NCBI GenBank assembly: GCA_022457065.1
Contig: JAJGBQ010000001.1
Location: 6,944,001 to 7,008,000, forward strand
DNA from: Curvularia sp. ZM96
Taxonomy: Eukaryota; Ascomycota; Dothideomycetes; Pleosporales; Pleosporaceae
Direction of reading: 5' to 3'
Length of the DNA: 64,000 nt
Shown: in pieces, positions 1 through 10,906 of the stretch
How the letters are laid out: each line of letters opens with the position of its first letter
Position numbering within the stretch: position 1 is the first letter of the stretch
The notes under the pieces: generated by a model
What the model saw: the letters and a program-made list of their open reading frames with translations, nothing else
The model's database searches: none
What the model was told of the DNA's origin: nothing
Made by a program: the position numbers and the translations under genes

Positions 1-2009
1 AGTCGGGTCCCATCCGCGCGCAGCGAACGGCAATCTTTAAGACGATGCCGAGGCTAATTACCTGTCCCGGACATCCCAACAAGCTGGAAGCTAGAAAACA
101 CCTTCGGACCGGTGATGCTGTACTGCAACTTCTTGTACCTGATCGGCGGTACTATGTCACCACGGCAATCTTGACGGTTCTCCAGCGCTCTTCCGCGAAT
201 GCGCGCTTCGCACACCGCCTTGAGTTTTGATTGAAACAACAAAACTGTGATCGGCCCCTGACTCTGCTGGAGACGAAACCGAGGCGATGGAAACACACGG
301 TTGTCCGTATACGGTATACGGTATACGATGTGACGGCACGGCACTCTGCCAGAAACATGAGCTCGATATGGCTTTCCTTGCCAGCCACGGGGTTGATTAA
401 CCGAAGTTCACCACAGGGTTTGGGCGTACCGTAGACAGGCGGCGTGAAGGCTCTTTAGGCTCCTCTCAAGGACGTTTGACAGCCTGTTTGTTTCGTAAAG
501 GCCACTTGGTGCTGTCTTCACCGATATCACCACCAAGACAAGCCGCGTGCACTGCTGGCGTCTTTCTTCTTGTAGGAACGTGGCAGCTGATTTGCCGGAG
601 GAGATTCCTGCGCTAATTGCTTTTGCAACCGTGCCCGCCGGTAGAAAAGGCCCCAGAGAAGCGTGACGAGTATTCTCTGCAAGCAGCTCGGGAGCCAAAA
701 GCTGTGCAACACCCCTCGCGTGTTCAGGTCCGAGTTTCGAGCTGTTGCGGGTTTGCCAGCGTCACTCTCGAGTAGCGTCAAGTCTCGGCCTTTTTTAAAG
801 TTTTGTCTGAACCTGGACCTCCTCCTCCGCCAAGGCCCGCCGCTGCGTGGCGTGTTCAAACTCCGCCTCATTTCACTCAGCACTCAGCTATCTTCAGCTT
901 GTTCCCCGAGTCCTTCCAGACCCTTGACCGACGACGTCTCGATAGCTAGGCCTCTCCTTGCCATAGCTGCCAAGACGCCAGTCCACATCCGGCGTAGACG
1001 GTTTCTGGCGCTCCACACTCGGGCACGAACCTCGTTGTCATCTGTACGCGCCAGTTCAGCAAGACTATCCGTCGACTACCGCCTCTTCCTTCTTTGCATA
1101 CCTTTACCGTTGTACTGGATCTTCGCACTCCCCCGCTCCTGTGTGGCGCATTATCAAGTAAGGCTTTTTTTGTTCGCTCTCTGGATACATCCCCCCTTTC
1201 TCGTCATCAGCAGCCCCTTCATGAGGCGGCCGCCGCCGCTCAGATGCAAGTTTGAGACCAAGTTGGGAATCACCACCGTATGTTGCTACGCTGCACGAAA
1301 TTGTGCCTTCGGAAGCTATGGGATCTGCATTGTCCTACCATGAGGCGCTTCTCTAGGCAACACCATCGTACCGCAAGAGAGTATCACAGCAGCAAAGTCA
1401 CCTTCCCCAATACGAGAACATGGCCATTCATTCGAAGCTGTACTTGCATGAGAGTCTACGTTGGAACATGGCGGGAGCTGGCAACGTAGGGATATTTCAA
1501 GAGCAGCACTCTCCTCCTTCAACACCTATTTGCATTTTCATCTCGTTACCTTTACTAAAATTTCGTTGCTAACTATGGTGCCATTAGGTCTCTTTTACCC
1601 CTCTGTTGGCGCTAGTGTCGGGCCGTTAGGGGACGTTTCAAGTTTTTGGAGAAGGCCAAAGGGGTTGAGGGTCTTTTTGAGCAAAGGACGTTCACGTGAC
1701 GCCCGCGCACACTCGGCAATACCAGTCCTTGGTGCAGGCTATGGTCCTGTGGTAGTACATGAAAGCGCCTGTACGAGTATTGGAGTCACGTCCTTCCGAG
1801 CATCGCATATCGATTCGAGCAGTGGGTGTTCTGTCCTAAGCGACAAATCTTCGACCGACGACTTTCCTTGCCTCCAGTCTCGTCATGTGGAGCCGTTAAT
1901 CCCGAATTTGGCTCCATCTGTACAACGATTTCCATTCTCACATACCAACCTTCCTGTGGATCTTGGACCAACTCAAGCACTTTCAACCCGCATTGCGAGT
2001 CCGGCCAGC
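1..2009. other. Left-edge intergenic region and probable 5' leader of the Kelch/BTB gene
   Basis: No convincing gene is seen on either strand. The pyrimidine-rich stretch from about 850 to 1560 looks like a promoter and long untranslated leader of the downstream Kelch/BTB gene. A frame stays open from 1461 into that gene, but its first 183 codons do not look like conserved protein. A short tandem palindrome built on the unit GTATACG lies at about 305-329. Confidence 0.4.
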
Positions 2010-4631
2010 ATGTCTCAGAGCCGCACCAATACCATTGATTCTCAGACATCGGTCCCCTACCTTGCGAGCCAGAACAGCAGTCAAGAAAACTTACACCGTC
2101 AAGAAAATCAAGATGGCGGGCCCGAACGCCCGTCGACAGCATCCAACCGGACGCCTGGCTCTGTATCTCAATCACCAGCAACGCTTGCAGGCTTGGGTAC
2201 ACCTGCAACCTCTACGGCGGGTTTATCAGGTTTAGTATGCAATGTTCACCGCACTACAGGCAAGGAGCCCCATCCGCTCGTAGGTGCGACTACTACTATT
2301 CTGGGAGACAAGCTCTATGTTTTTGGTGGCCGAAGACTATCGCGAACGAGACCGCAGCTGACGTCGGACTTGTACGAACTTGATCTCGTTAAGCGCCACT
2401 GGACAAAGGTCGAGACCAAAGGTGACATACCGCCTCCACGGTATTTTCATAGCGTTTGTGCGCTTGGGGATACTAAACTTGTGTGCTACGGTGGCATGTC
2501 GCCTGCGAACCCCGCGTCGAACCAAGCTACATCTGTAATACAGGGTGCACCCGCTGACGCTCAGCCGGAGGTTGTGGTCATGTCGGATGTTCACATTTAC
2601 GATGCGCCCACACGAACATGGATGCATGTCGCTACAAGCGATGCGCCACAGGGTCGCTATGCTCATTGCGCTACCATACTTCCAAGCTCAGCTGTATTTA
2701 GCTCCACAAGCGCTGCAGTGACCGCTATACGACACAATCCGCCTTCGTCGAATCCGAACCAAGGGTCTCTGGGCGTCGAGCTGGATGGTGAGGGTGGCGC
2801 GGAGATGCTCGTCGTGGGCGGGCAAGACAGTGCCAATCACTACATTGAACAAATCAGCGTTTTCAACTTGCGGAGTCTTTCGTGGACAGGTACCAGTACA
2901 CTGGGTAGGAGCTGTGGCGCATATCGAAGCGTGGTTGCGCCATTAACCAGTATTCACCCAGACGACATTGGTGAAGGACGACGGCGTGGCGATGAAGCAA
3001 GAGCACCTGACGAGCAGGAATCCAGCCGGAACTACGAGTCGTCGATGCTCATATACTCAAACTACAATTTCCTTGACGTTAAGCTTGAACTGCAAGTGCG
3101 TCATGCCGATGGTACGCTTTCTGAAAAGCCAATGCAAGGCAGCTTTTCACCGCCTGGTCTCCGTTTTCCTAATGGTGGTATCATCAACAACCACTTTGTA
3201 GTGAGCGGCACATTTTTAACTTCCTCAAAGCAAGAATACGCCCTCTGGGCGCTTGATTTGCGTACGCTAAGCTGGGGTCGAATAGAAGCCGGGGGCAATA
3301 TTTTTAGCCAAGGAAGCTGGAACAGAGGCGTGTTGTGGAACCGTAGAAACAGTTTTGTGATTCTGGGCAACCGGAAGAGGAGTTTGGTTGAAGATTACAA
3401 TCATCGGCGCATTAACTTCTCGAATATGTGTGTCGTGGAGCTCGAGGCATTCGGCCTCTACGACAACCCGCGTAAAGTCACACCGTCATCAGGCTTCCAG
3501 TCCGTAAGCGCGCCACCGATGCATGACCGACTAGACGTGCTCGCTGGTGGCCGCACACTTTTACCTGCAGCAACCGAACTCGGACAAATGGCCCTGGGCA
3601 TGCGAGAGTTTGCTGACATGGATTTCCTGGCTCTGCATGGTGAACGCATTCCTGTCAACTCCCGTTTGATTGCTCGGCGCTGGGGTCCATACTTCAACCA
3701 GCTCCTTCGAGAGAGTGCGCAAAGCGCCGAAAAGGAGAATGCCGAAGCAGCAACCCTGCGACCCACTGCCACTATGCACCCATCCCGCAACTCGAGCATA
3801 ACTATTACACCTTCAATCCGGACAAACTATAGCGCAGCTACAACACTCACTGCCAACACCATAACGGCATCTGAGGCTACAGCAGTCTCAGCGAATTCCT
3901 ATTCTACACTGAGTCCGCCAGAACCTTCATCACACGCACCTTCTCAACGGCCTCGGACACTGTTCTTACCCCATACTCATCTTACACTTCAAGCACTTAT
4001 ACACTTTCTATACACGTCATCCCTTCCACCGCCGCACTCACAACTGTGTTCGCCGCAGATACTTTGCTCTTTACTCCAACTGGCGCGGCCATACCACATT
4101 GACGGTCTTTTAGAAGCAATCATTGAACGCCTACATACCTTGCTTGATAACAGGAACACTGCTGCAATTTTCAACGCCGCAGCCATGGCAGCCGGTGGAG
4201 GATCGGGTATCGGTTTCATGGGTGTCAACGGCGTCTCTGGTACAAACGGTACAACGAACGGTTTTTCCACCTCCCAACCAAGCAGCAATACCGGCGGAGT
4301 CGATGTCGAACGTAGCCTCGATGCTGGACTGCGCGCTCTCCGCCTCAACACTGACGTGGATCGACACCACGACGACGAAGTCAGTTCAGCCGTCTCGGAA
4401 TCAACTTCTGCCTCGGCGTCAGACAGCGGCCTTGGGGACGGCAGCATCATTGAAGAAAGAGAGATTTGGAACGGGGAAATGAGCGCTGTCGTCGGGCTGC
4501 AGAAGCGCGGTCTCAGAGGGTTGATGGAGGGTCGTAGGATCCGTGAGATGGGCCGAAGTAGAGATAGGAGTAGGGACGACGGCGGTATGGGTAACGGAGA
4601 TGGGGTCGGGCTTGGCTTGCAAGGTGCTTGA
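2010..4631 (+). CDS. Kelch-repeat and BTB/POZ domain protein (Mds3/Pmd1/Ral2-like)
   Basis: Single-exon gene, 873 aa from the ATG at 2010. Kelch-type beta-propeller repeats begin near residue 100 (motifs LYVFGGRR, LVCYGG and MLVVGG with following W-containing blades) and run to about residue 490. A BTB/POZ-like domain follows from about residue 530 (REFADMDFLALHGERIPVNS), interrupted by a Ser/Thr-rich insert before its second half (LTLQALIHFLYTSSLP). Acidic, low-complexity and Arg-rich sequence ends the protein. This Kelch-plus-split-BTB layout is that of fungal signalling and morphogenesis regulators such as Mds3/Pmd1 and S. pombe Ral2, which act in TOR/pH or Ras signalling; the exact orthology is inference. 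The frame is open upstream to 1461, but those codons encode unremarkable sequence, so the start at 2010, followed by a Ser/Gln-rich tail typical of fungi, is preferred. Confidence 0.8.
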   Translation: MSQSRTNTIDSQTSVPYLASQNSSQENLHRQENQDGGPERPSTASNRTPGSVSQSPATLAGLGTPATSTAGLSGLVCNVHRTTGKEPHPLVGATTTILGDKLYVFGGRRLSRTRPQLTSDLYELDLVKRHWTKVETKGDIPPPRYFHSVCALGDTKLVCYGGMSPANPASNQATSVIQGAPADAQPEVVVMSDVHIYDAPTRTWMHVATSDAPQGRYAHCATILPSSAVFSSTSAAVTAIRHNPPSSNPNQGSLGVELDGEGGAEMLVVGGQDSANHYIEQISVFNLRSLSWTGTSTLGRSCGAYRSVVAPLTSIHPDDIGEGRRRGDEARAPDEQESSRNYESSMLIYSNYNFLDVKLELQVRHADGTLSEKPMQGSFSPPGLRFPNGGIINNHFVVSGTFLTSSKQEYALWALDLRTLSWGRIEAGGNIFSQGSWNRGVLWNRRNSFVILGNRKRSLVEDYNHRRINFSNMCVVELEAFGLYDNPRKVTPSSGFQSVSAPPMHDRLDVLAGGRTLLPAATELGQMALGMREFADMDFLALHGERIPVNSRLIARRWGPYFNQLLRESAQSAEKENAEAATLRPTATMHPSRNSSITITPSIRTNYSAATTLTANTITASEATAVSANSYSTLSPPEPSSHAPSQRPRTLFLPHTHLTLQALIHFLYTSSLPPPHSQLCSPQILCSLLQLARPYHIDGLLEAIIERLHTLLDNRNTAAIFNAAAMAAGGGSGIGFMGVNGVSGTNGTTNGFSTSQPSSNTGGVDVERSLDAGLRALRLNTDVDRHHDDEVSSAVSESTSASASDSGLGDGSIIEEREIWNGEMSAVVGLQKRGLRGLMEGRRIREMGRSRDRSRDDGGMGNGDGVGLGLQGA

Positions 4632-5164
4632 TTATGATGACGAGTAAAGAGAAGGATAGAGCAACGTCGGAAGAAGAGAGGAAAGGAGAATGATCAATCC
4701 AAGTTAAGGCGATGGAGTCTGGAAGACGTGGTATTCTGTTTCTTTGATTCCTGACGGGAAGATGTTTATTGTAACTTCTAAAGCCTTTCTTGTTTGGTGA
4801 TGACTTGGATGAATGAATGAAGTGTTGAGAGATGTTTAAATTGTTTTCCCCGCACGCCATGATTGCATTTCTCAAGATCCTGTCCCCGGATTTCTTTTCC
4901 TTAGATGCCGCCGCCGATATCGCACAGGACCTAGTTTTGTGAGGGCGAAATGGCTGTAGTGGTGTGCTGTCCAATCCGAGGCTGCGGAAATCCGTAGATG
5001 GGGAACTATGCTGAATAAGCTTGGTCTTGGCAAGATCGTCATCCTCCACGAACCGAGTGTGCCTGAAAGCCCGCGCCGCGCCATGAAGTGTTCCAATAAA
5101 CAGCGATGGTGCCTTTGGTAGGAATAGCGTCCCTCTATTCCTATAACACTATTCACAGGCCTCC
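4632..5164. other. Intergenic region between two + strand genes
   Basis: It holds the 3' end of the Kelch/BTB transcript and the promoter of the ZZ/EF-hand gene. No RNA gene or repeat was recognised. Confidence 0.5.
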
Positions 5165-8100
5165 ATGACGGCATCAACCCCCTCGACGCTTGCCCGCTAC
5201 AGACCTGCTTTGCTGTTTCTCACAGGAGTGTCGGCTGGATACGCAGCATGGGTTATTTACAACACCCTCCAAGCGCCCGCATCCAACGGCCTCCATCGCA
5301 GTAATGCCGTTCGCAGACGACGTCCAAGAGATTCCGTACCGGCACCGCCCGCTCTACCTCTGAGCGAGCAGAACATACCTGTGTTGGGCGAGTTCCATGT
5401 TATAAACACCCGGGTGGTACTCGACCCGCATAACTTGATTACGCCAACCGATTTGCGCCATATAATCCTGAGCCAGCAGCCAGATGCTAGCGACGAGACC
5501 ATAAATCACATCACCGGACGCACCTATGAAGAATTTTTTGACCGACTGCTGGTCGTGCACTCCCCCGATCGTGCACTCGCTCCGTCAGAGCTTGATGCGC
5601 TTCTGGCCTGGCTGAACGAACGTAACCCGAACAACCCATCATTGAATCGCGACGCAATCGACCGCGCAGCAACTTGGCATGGACAGATGTTTGGGGCCGC
5701 AGATAACCTTGGACTGGATGGAGGAGAGAGTGTTGCACCCACAGAGCTGTCTTTGGGAAGCGATGATGACCCGGATGATGATGCCATTGATCCAGAGGGT
5801 CAGACTCTTCAGCGCACCCTATATCACATTGCCGAAGACCGAGCGAGGCAAGAGGGAGTAGTGCATCGTGGAATTACATGCAACGGCTGCGACGAGAAGC
5901 CTATTCGGGGCACCAGATGGCACTGCGCAAATTGCCCAGACTTCGATCTATGTTCCAATTGTGAAGCAACCAACTCGCATTACAAGAACCACATCTTCTA
6001 CAAAATACGCGTGCCTGCAGGTTATCTCAGCCTACAGAAACAAGAGCCCATTTACCCCGGCAAGCCTCATATGATGAACCTCTCGATCGATTCGGCACTG
6101 AAAAGGCGTCTGGTAGCAGAGACTAAGATGGAAGCTGAAGAGGTGGAGGCGTTATGGGATCAGTTCACTTGTTTGGCTGGAACGGAATGGCTGGAGGATC
6201 CGACCAATGTGAGATGGGCCATCGACCGACGCGATTTCAATCACGCATTCGTGCCGCGCTACAACAGCTTTCCCGCCGCACCAAATCTCGTGTATGACCG
6301 CATCTTCGCATACTATGATACAGACAAGAACGGACTCATCGGCTTTGAAGAGTGGATCAAAGGCCTTGACGGCATGCATACTACAGATGTAGAAGTGAAG
6401 GCCAGGATTCTCTTTGATGGATATGACATTGATGGAGACGGCTACGTATCGCGCAAGGACATATTGCGAATTTTCCGGGCCTACTATTCCATCGAGAAGG
6501 AAGCCACGCGGAACTACATCATGGAGCTGTCCGAGGAGGTGACTGTGCGCAGTGCCTTGGACACTATCCGGTCTAGTCAGCCCCTGGGGTCTGCATTCCC
6601 GCCTCGTAGCATGAATGCTTCCAACGCAAGCAACCCACGTTTGCGACAGAAGCAAGAAAATGGCGATAATACAACTCCGCCTGTGCTCGAGCGGAACACT
6701 GACGTCGCAGAGCGAGACGAGATTCTTAGAACAACCGACCTCCAACACATTGTGCCCGACGAGGTATCCGATGAGCAGCAAGCTAATATCTTGAACCGCA
6801 GATGGGCTCGCAGACAATACTATGTTGATGAAGAGGAAGGTTTCACGCAGCCAAATGGGATAGATGATCTGGGCCGCCTCGGGGAATTCACTGAATCTGG
6901 CGACCCTACGGACATCAACGAGGAACGTTTTCGAAACAGGGGCTCGCGTTCATCTTCCAGAGTCCGTTTCCAAGACGATGTGGAACTGGAGACACGGTCC
7001 AATGCTTCCTCTTCGAGACCGGTCGGAGAGCGTTGGGGTGGGTACGAGATACCCGAACCCGAGCAGGATCTTGGCAAAGAAGTCTTGTACCAAGTCACAC
7101 AACAAGGGTTCAACGAATTACTGAATCCGTTGTTTCTCGAAAAAGAGGATATGGCTATGGACGCACAGAACACCCGCAGTGAACGCCGAACAAAGGCAGC
7201 CGATATTGACACAATCACCACACATCTCTTCACGGTCGGGAAGGCTGATGTGGAAGTTGTTCTCCGAGTCGGCATTTTTCGATTTTCAAAATGGATGGTG
7301 GAAAATTTCTGCTGGACGCTGAACTATGGAGAATCAAACATACAAAACTTGTTCACAAATCCCAGACATGGCGCACCAAGCTCCGAAAAGGACATCCGCG
7401 CGGCAGTAGAAGGGATCTACGACTGTGTTGAGGCAAAAGTTATACGCTCTGTTAAGAGCCGTGAGGCAACAAACGCTGACAACATGACGATATGGAACAT
7501 GTTTCTATGCAAGCGCCAGCTCCGGGAAGAGGCAATAAATGCATTCATGAGTTGTGCAGATAAGCAGGGATGGCTTCCACGCCCTGTTTTGAATGAAGGC
7601 TCAGCTGCCGACTACAGAGACCCTACCATGCCCCAGTTTCGACCGAACTCCCTCGGCTATCCACCATCGGATTCGCAGACTGGCTCGTGTAGTTCTTCGG
7701 AGACTGATACGGCTTCGGACACTGATGAATGTTCGATATCAACACACGAAGATTCAGATCCTGAGCGATGCTTCTTTGTGTGTGCAGCTCATGATGGCTT
7801 GAAACGATACCCAGGCAGACAACGGTCCACAGATTCGACTTCAGCACCAGAATCTGGATCTCCGTCCACACATATCGCAGGAGCTGACCTTACTGAGCGG
7901 GCACTAGAACGGGTGCCAATTTCACGTCCTGCAGAATCGGGAGGACCAACAGCAGATACCTTTATGCTGGAGTGGTATTCCAATGTCCCGGAGCGTCACT
8001 TTCTCTTCATCGACAACGTGGAGGGCACCGATTTCATCCAGTGCGGTTGCAACCAAATCAGTCATTCCATGGATCCGTACCACCCTGAGACAAGCCAAGT

Positions 8101-8308
8101 GCAGCCTTTAGTGCGCTCTATCCGCCAAATGGCCATGAATCCTCAATCTCCTTTACATCTTATCACACTAGCCAGTCTTGACAGTGTCGATCAAGAGATC
8201 AACGATCGCAAGGGCGGCGGTTTGATCAACTTTGAAGAGTTTGCGGAGCATATGAGGCAGGGCCAGCTGCGTTTCTTAGAGTCATGGATGGACTGGGTGG
8301 GAATCTAA
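5165..8308 (+). CDS. Membrane-anchored ZZ zinc-finger and EF-hand protein
   Basis: Single exon, 1047 aa. An N-terminal hydrophobic segment at about residues 12-35 looks like a signal anchor. A ZZ-type zinc finger lies at about 236-285, with the paired CxxC motifs CNGC, CANC and CSNC and a terminal SHYKNH histidine pair. Two EF-hand loops follow: DTDKNGLIGFEE near residue 382 and DIDGDGYVSRKD near residue 418, both with the acidic positions needed to bind calcium. A third, degenerate EF-like motif (GGGLINFEEFAEHM) ends the protein. The middle is acidic and Ser-rich. ZZ fingers mediate protein-protein contacts and EF-hands sense calcium, so a calcium-responsive adaptor on an intracellular membrane is a reasonable inference, but the substrate or partner cannot be read from the sequence. 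No pathway context comes from its neighbours. Confidence 0.85.
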   Translation: MTASTPSTLARYRPALLFLTGVSAGYAAWVIYNTLQAPASNGLHRSNAVRRRRPRDSVPAPPALPLSEQNIPVLGEFHVINTRVVLDPHNLITPTDLRHIILSQQPDASDETINHITGRTYEEFFDRLLVVHSPDRALAPSELDALLAWLNERNPNNPSLNRDAIDRAATWHGQMFGAADNLGLDGGESVAPTELSLGSDDDPDDDAIDPEGQTLQRTLYHIAEDRARQEGVVHRGITCNGCDEKPIRGTRWHCANCPDFDLCSNCEATNSHYKNHIFYKIRVPAGYLSLQKQEPIYPGKPHMMNLSIDSALKRRLVAETKMEAEEVEALWDQFTCLAGTEWLEDPTNVRWAIDRRDFNHAFVPRYNSFPAAPNLVYDRIFAYYDTDKNGLIGFEEWIKGLDGMHTTDVEVKARILFDGYDIDGDGYVSRKDILRIFRAYYSIEKEATRNYIMELSEEVTVRSALDTIRSSQPLGSAFPPRSMNASNASNPRLRQKQENGDNTTPPVLERNTDVAERDEILRTTDLQHIVPDEVSDEQQANILNRRWARRQYYVDEEEGFTQPNGIDDLGRLGEFTESGDPTDINEERFRNRGSRSSSRVRFQDDVELETRSNASSSRPVGERWGGYEIPEPEQDLGKEVLYQVTQQGFNELLNPLFLEKEDMAMDAQNTRSERRTKAADIDTITTHLFTVGKADVEVVLRVGIFRFSKWMVENFCWTLNYGESNIQNLFTNPRHGAPSSEKDIRAAVEGIYDCVEAKVIRSVKSREATNADNMTIWNMFLCKRQLREEAINAFMSCADKQGWLPRPVLNEGSAADYRDPTMPQFRPNSLGYPPSDSQTGSCSSSETDTASDTDECSISTHEDSDPERCFFVCAAHDGLKRYPGRQRSTDSTSAPESGSPSTHIAGADLTERALERVPISRPAESGGPTADTFMLEWYSNVPERHFLFIDNVEGTDFIQCGCNQISHSMDPYHPETSQVQPLVRSIRQMAMNPQSPLHLITLASLDSVDQEINDRKGGGLINFEEFAEHMRQGQLRFLESWMDWVGI

Positions 8309-9593
8309 TTGAAAGACTTGAAAGAATGTGCGCACTATTATTACCCACATAATTTACGACCTTGTTTTACGAATCAACAAAAGCAGAATCATAGACGTTA
8401 GATCACTGTGGACCCTCGGAAAATTTCACATACCTTCCTAGGTAATTTTTGCAACATGAGCGGGCTGGTCCAAATGGAATATCCTTGGCGTCTGGTAAGC
8501 GGGACACGGACATTTGGGGAAGGCTGGTATGAAACCTCAGATGATATGCGAGCGCTGTTCTGGCAGCCTACGGAGTACCCATGTAAAATCAATCCACATA
8601 CTTGCATCAAAGAAGATGTGGGCATAGGTAACTTCAAGAACGAAAATACATGGCACTACGAACCCTAACAAGCCCGGTGCCTAGCAGTGTTCTAAAATTA
8701 CCCAGTAAAATCACTCTTTGGCTCCCTATCCTTGTCGAGAATGATGATCGCAAAAATACTAGCTTTGCTTGCTCGACAATGATGCACAACCAGTTTACAT
8801 TTATGCATGCATAACGCCCCAAACGCATCAATCCCTGTGGACTTCTCGCCTTACAGCCAGCCTGTACGCTAGTGACGCAGCTCCCCTCGTCTCTCAAACC
8901 ATGTCCTACAATAGCATAATTCAATATGTATATGACGTCCAGCGCTAAAGCAGTTGTCGTTACTATGTATGTCTGAACAAGGGATGCATGGACAACTCCG
9001 GCTTTCTGAAGCCCCGGGCGTGCGGTATCCCCGTGGAGAGAAAAAGGAATAAGGGGAGGGGGGAGATAAGGACATGGGAGTGTATAGTTCCTGGCTACCA
9101 AGACCACGGTAACGACACTATCTTTGTAGTGCTATATATGCGTATGTATAACACGTGGTGCAGGACTAGGAAGGCGAAGCGAGCATGGAGGAGAATGTAT
9201 TTTTTTTGGTGTGTGTGGGTATAGAATATGTGAAGGAGTAATGAGTCTATCTCTTTTGGTCTATGTATATGCGTTGCAGCGCTGCCTGAGGGCGTATTTG
9301 TTTCAAATGTGGGACGTATGTATACGGCAATGGCGAGGGAGTTTTCTTTGCCCTTTCGCATCCATATATCACAAGTGTGCCTTTTCGTGTATAGCGGGGT
9401 TATGGCTTACTGCCTGAATGGCAGTGCACTTCTGTCGTTTTCCCCCTCTTGCGAAAACTGCCGTGGTAAGATGACTACACCAGCTTCTGCAGGTCTGCGC
9501 CATCTGACGTCTCAGCCAAGGCTTGTATACGCGGCGGAGTGGTGGTGAAGATGTGGGTATCTCGATATGTGGCTGGTCTCGAACAAACCATGC
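8309..9593. other. Intergenic region between convergent genes
   Basis: It contains the 3' untranslated regions of the ZZ/EF-hand gene (+) and the receptor gene (-). Only short ORFs without recognisable features are present, and no repeat was seen. Confidence 0.5.
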
Positions 9594-10906
9594 TCAAGGG
9601 GCGACATGCGGCGCCTTCAGCTCTTTCAGGCTCAAGTTTCGACTATCGCTCGACTCCGTACTCCATCTAGAATTGGGGGTTCGAGGCCGTGTTTTTCGTG
9701 CCCCAGCCTCCATCTCTTCGAAGTCCTCAGGCCGCGCGAGTTCGCTCGTGACCTGTGTCGTGGTGATGAGCTTGATATCTGATGTGCCCGCACTGACCAA
9801 ATCATCTGAGCTATCGCTTCTGGAGGATAGTGTAATTTTGCCCTTGCTCCTGCCTCGTCGACTCTTCCCTGGCGCATTCATCGCTTCGATCGTGCATTCG
9901 CCACCGAAGCGTGTGGGTTTCTCGACCCAAAATACTGCGAACGTATCGATACCGTTGTCGTCGGCCGGTGGTTCATCGTTGAATATGAGGATGCGTCGAG
10001 TACAAGTGTAAAGGAGGACGTCGAGCCAGCCGTTGGAGGTGATGATCGCACCGGAGAGGCAGAGACGTGCTAGCGAGGGTGGGTTTCCCGACATAGCCGC
10101 CATACGTGCGCTGGCGATAGGTATGGTGCATATTACATAGACAAGAGGATATACGACCATAAGGTTGGCAATCGACCTGATTCTTTTAGACTCTTCAGGT
10201 GTCCAGTAGCCCAAGCGAATGCGATAGATCAAGATTGCGTAGATGAGTGCATAGACAATAACGTTGCCGAATTCACTGTAAGGTGATATTAGCATAGATT
10301 CCAATATTAATATTCAGAGGCTTACGCAATAAAGATCCAGAAATAATGCGTCCACAGTCGAAGGTCCTCATGTTCGTGAGTGATCCAGCACCAAACACCA
10401 GATCTGACATAGACACCTTTTCCATGAAGAAAAACTGGAAGGCTAGAAATTATGAGGATAAACATCCACACCAGGAAGATGGAAGAGTAAAAGGCCCAGG
10501 GTTTTAGTCGATAGTTGAGAACGACGGACGCAAAGGTATGAAGACCGATGGCAAGGCACCAAACTCCACTACCCAAGTCTCCCGTCGAAACCAGCCAGCT
10601 TTGGGCAAAACACACTGGGTTCTGTATCTCTACTGACCCCAGCTTCAGCCATTCGACGTTTAGGAGGAATGCAAGCGCTTGTTGTAGGTCGGCCAGTAGA
10701 AGGTTGAAGATGAGGATGACGAACTGATTACTCTTCTTGGATCGTAGCTGCCAGGATACCAGTTTGTATGTGAGGACCAGCAGAAGAGAAACTGAGGCGA
10801 AAAAGCTGACGAAGCCCAGGACAACAACTGCACGTAACCATGGATGAATGTGCTGTGGTAGGACGAACGAGTCGGATACGGCGTCCGGTTGGTTCGGAGG
10901 TGTCAT
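9594..10906 (-). CDS. Seven-transmembrane G-protein-coupled receptor-like protein
   Basis: Two exons, 10906-10326 and 10275-9594, separated by a 50-nt GTAAGC...ACAG intron in phase 2; 420 aa. The hydropathy pattern shows five transmembrane helices in exon 1, two more in exon 2, and a long basic, Ser-rich cytoplasmic tail. The N-terminus is short and has no cleavable signal. Cysteines in the loop before helix 3 and in the CWIT loop before helix 5 could form the usual extracellular disulfide. The third intracellular loop carries Arg residues (YRIRLGYWTPEESKRIRS). This is the architecture of fungal GPCRs of the cAMP/Git3-like type, which signal through heterotrimeric G proteins; class and ligand are not determined here. 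A perfect hairpin sits about 270 bp upstream of the start. Confidence 0.8.

Noticed and set aside
663..1343. 226-codon frame on +
   Set aside because: The composition is pyrimidine-rich leader sequence with no motif, and it overlaps the probable promoter of the Kelch/BTB gene.
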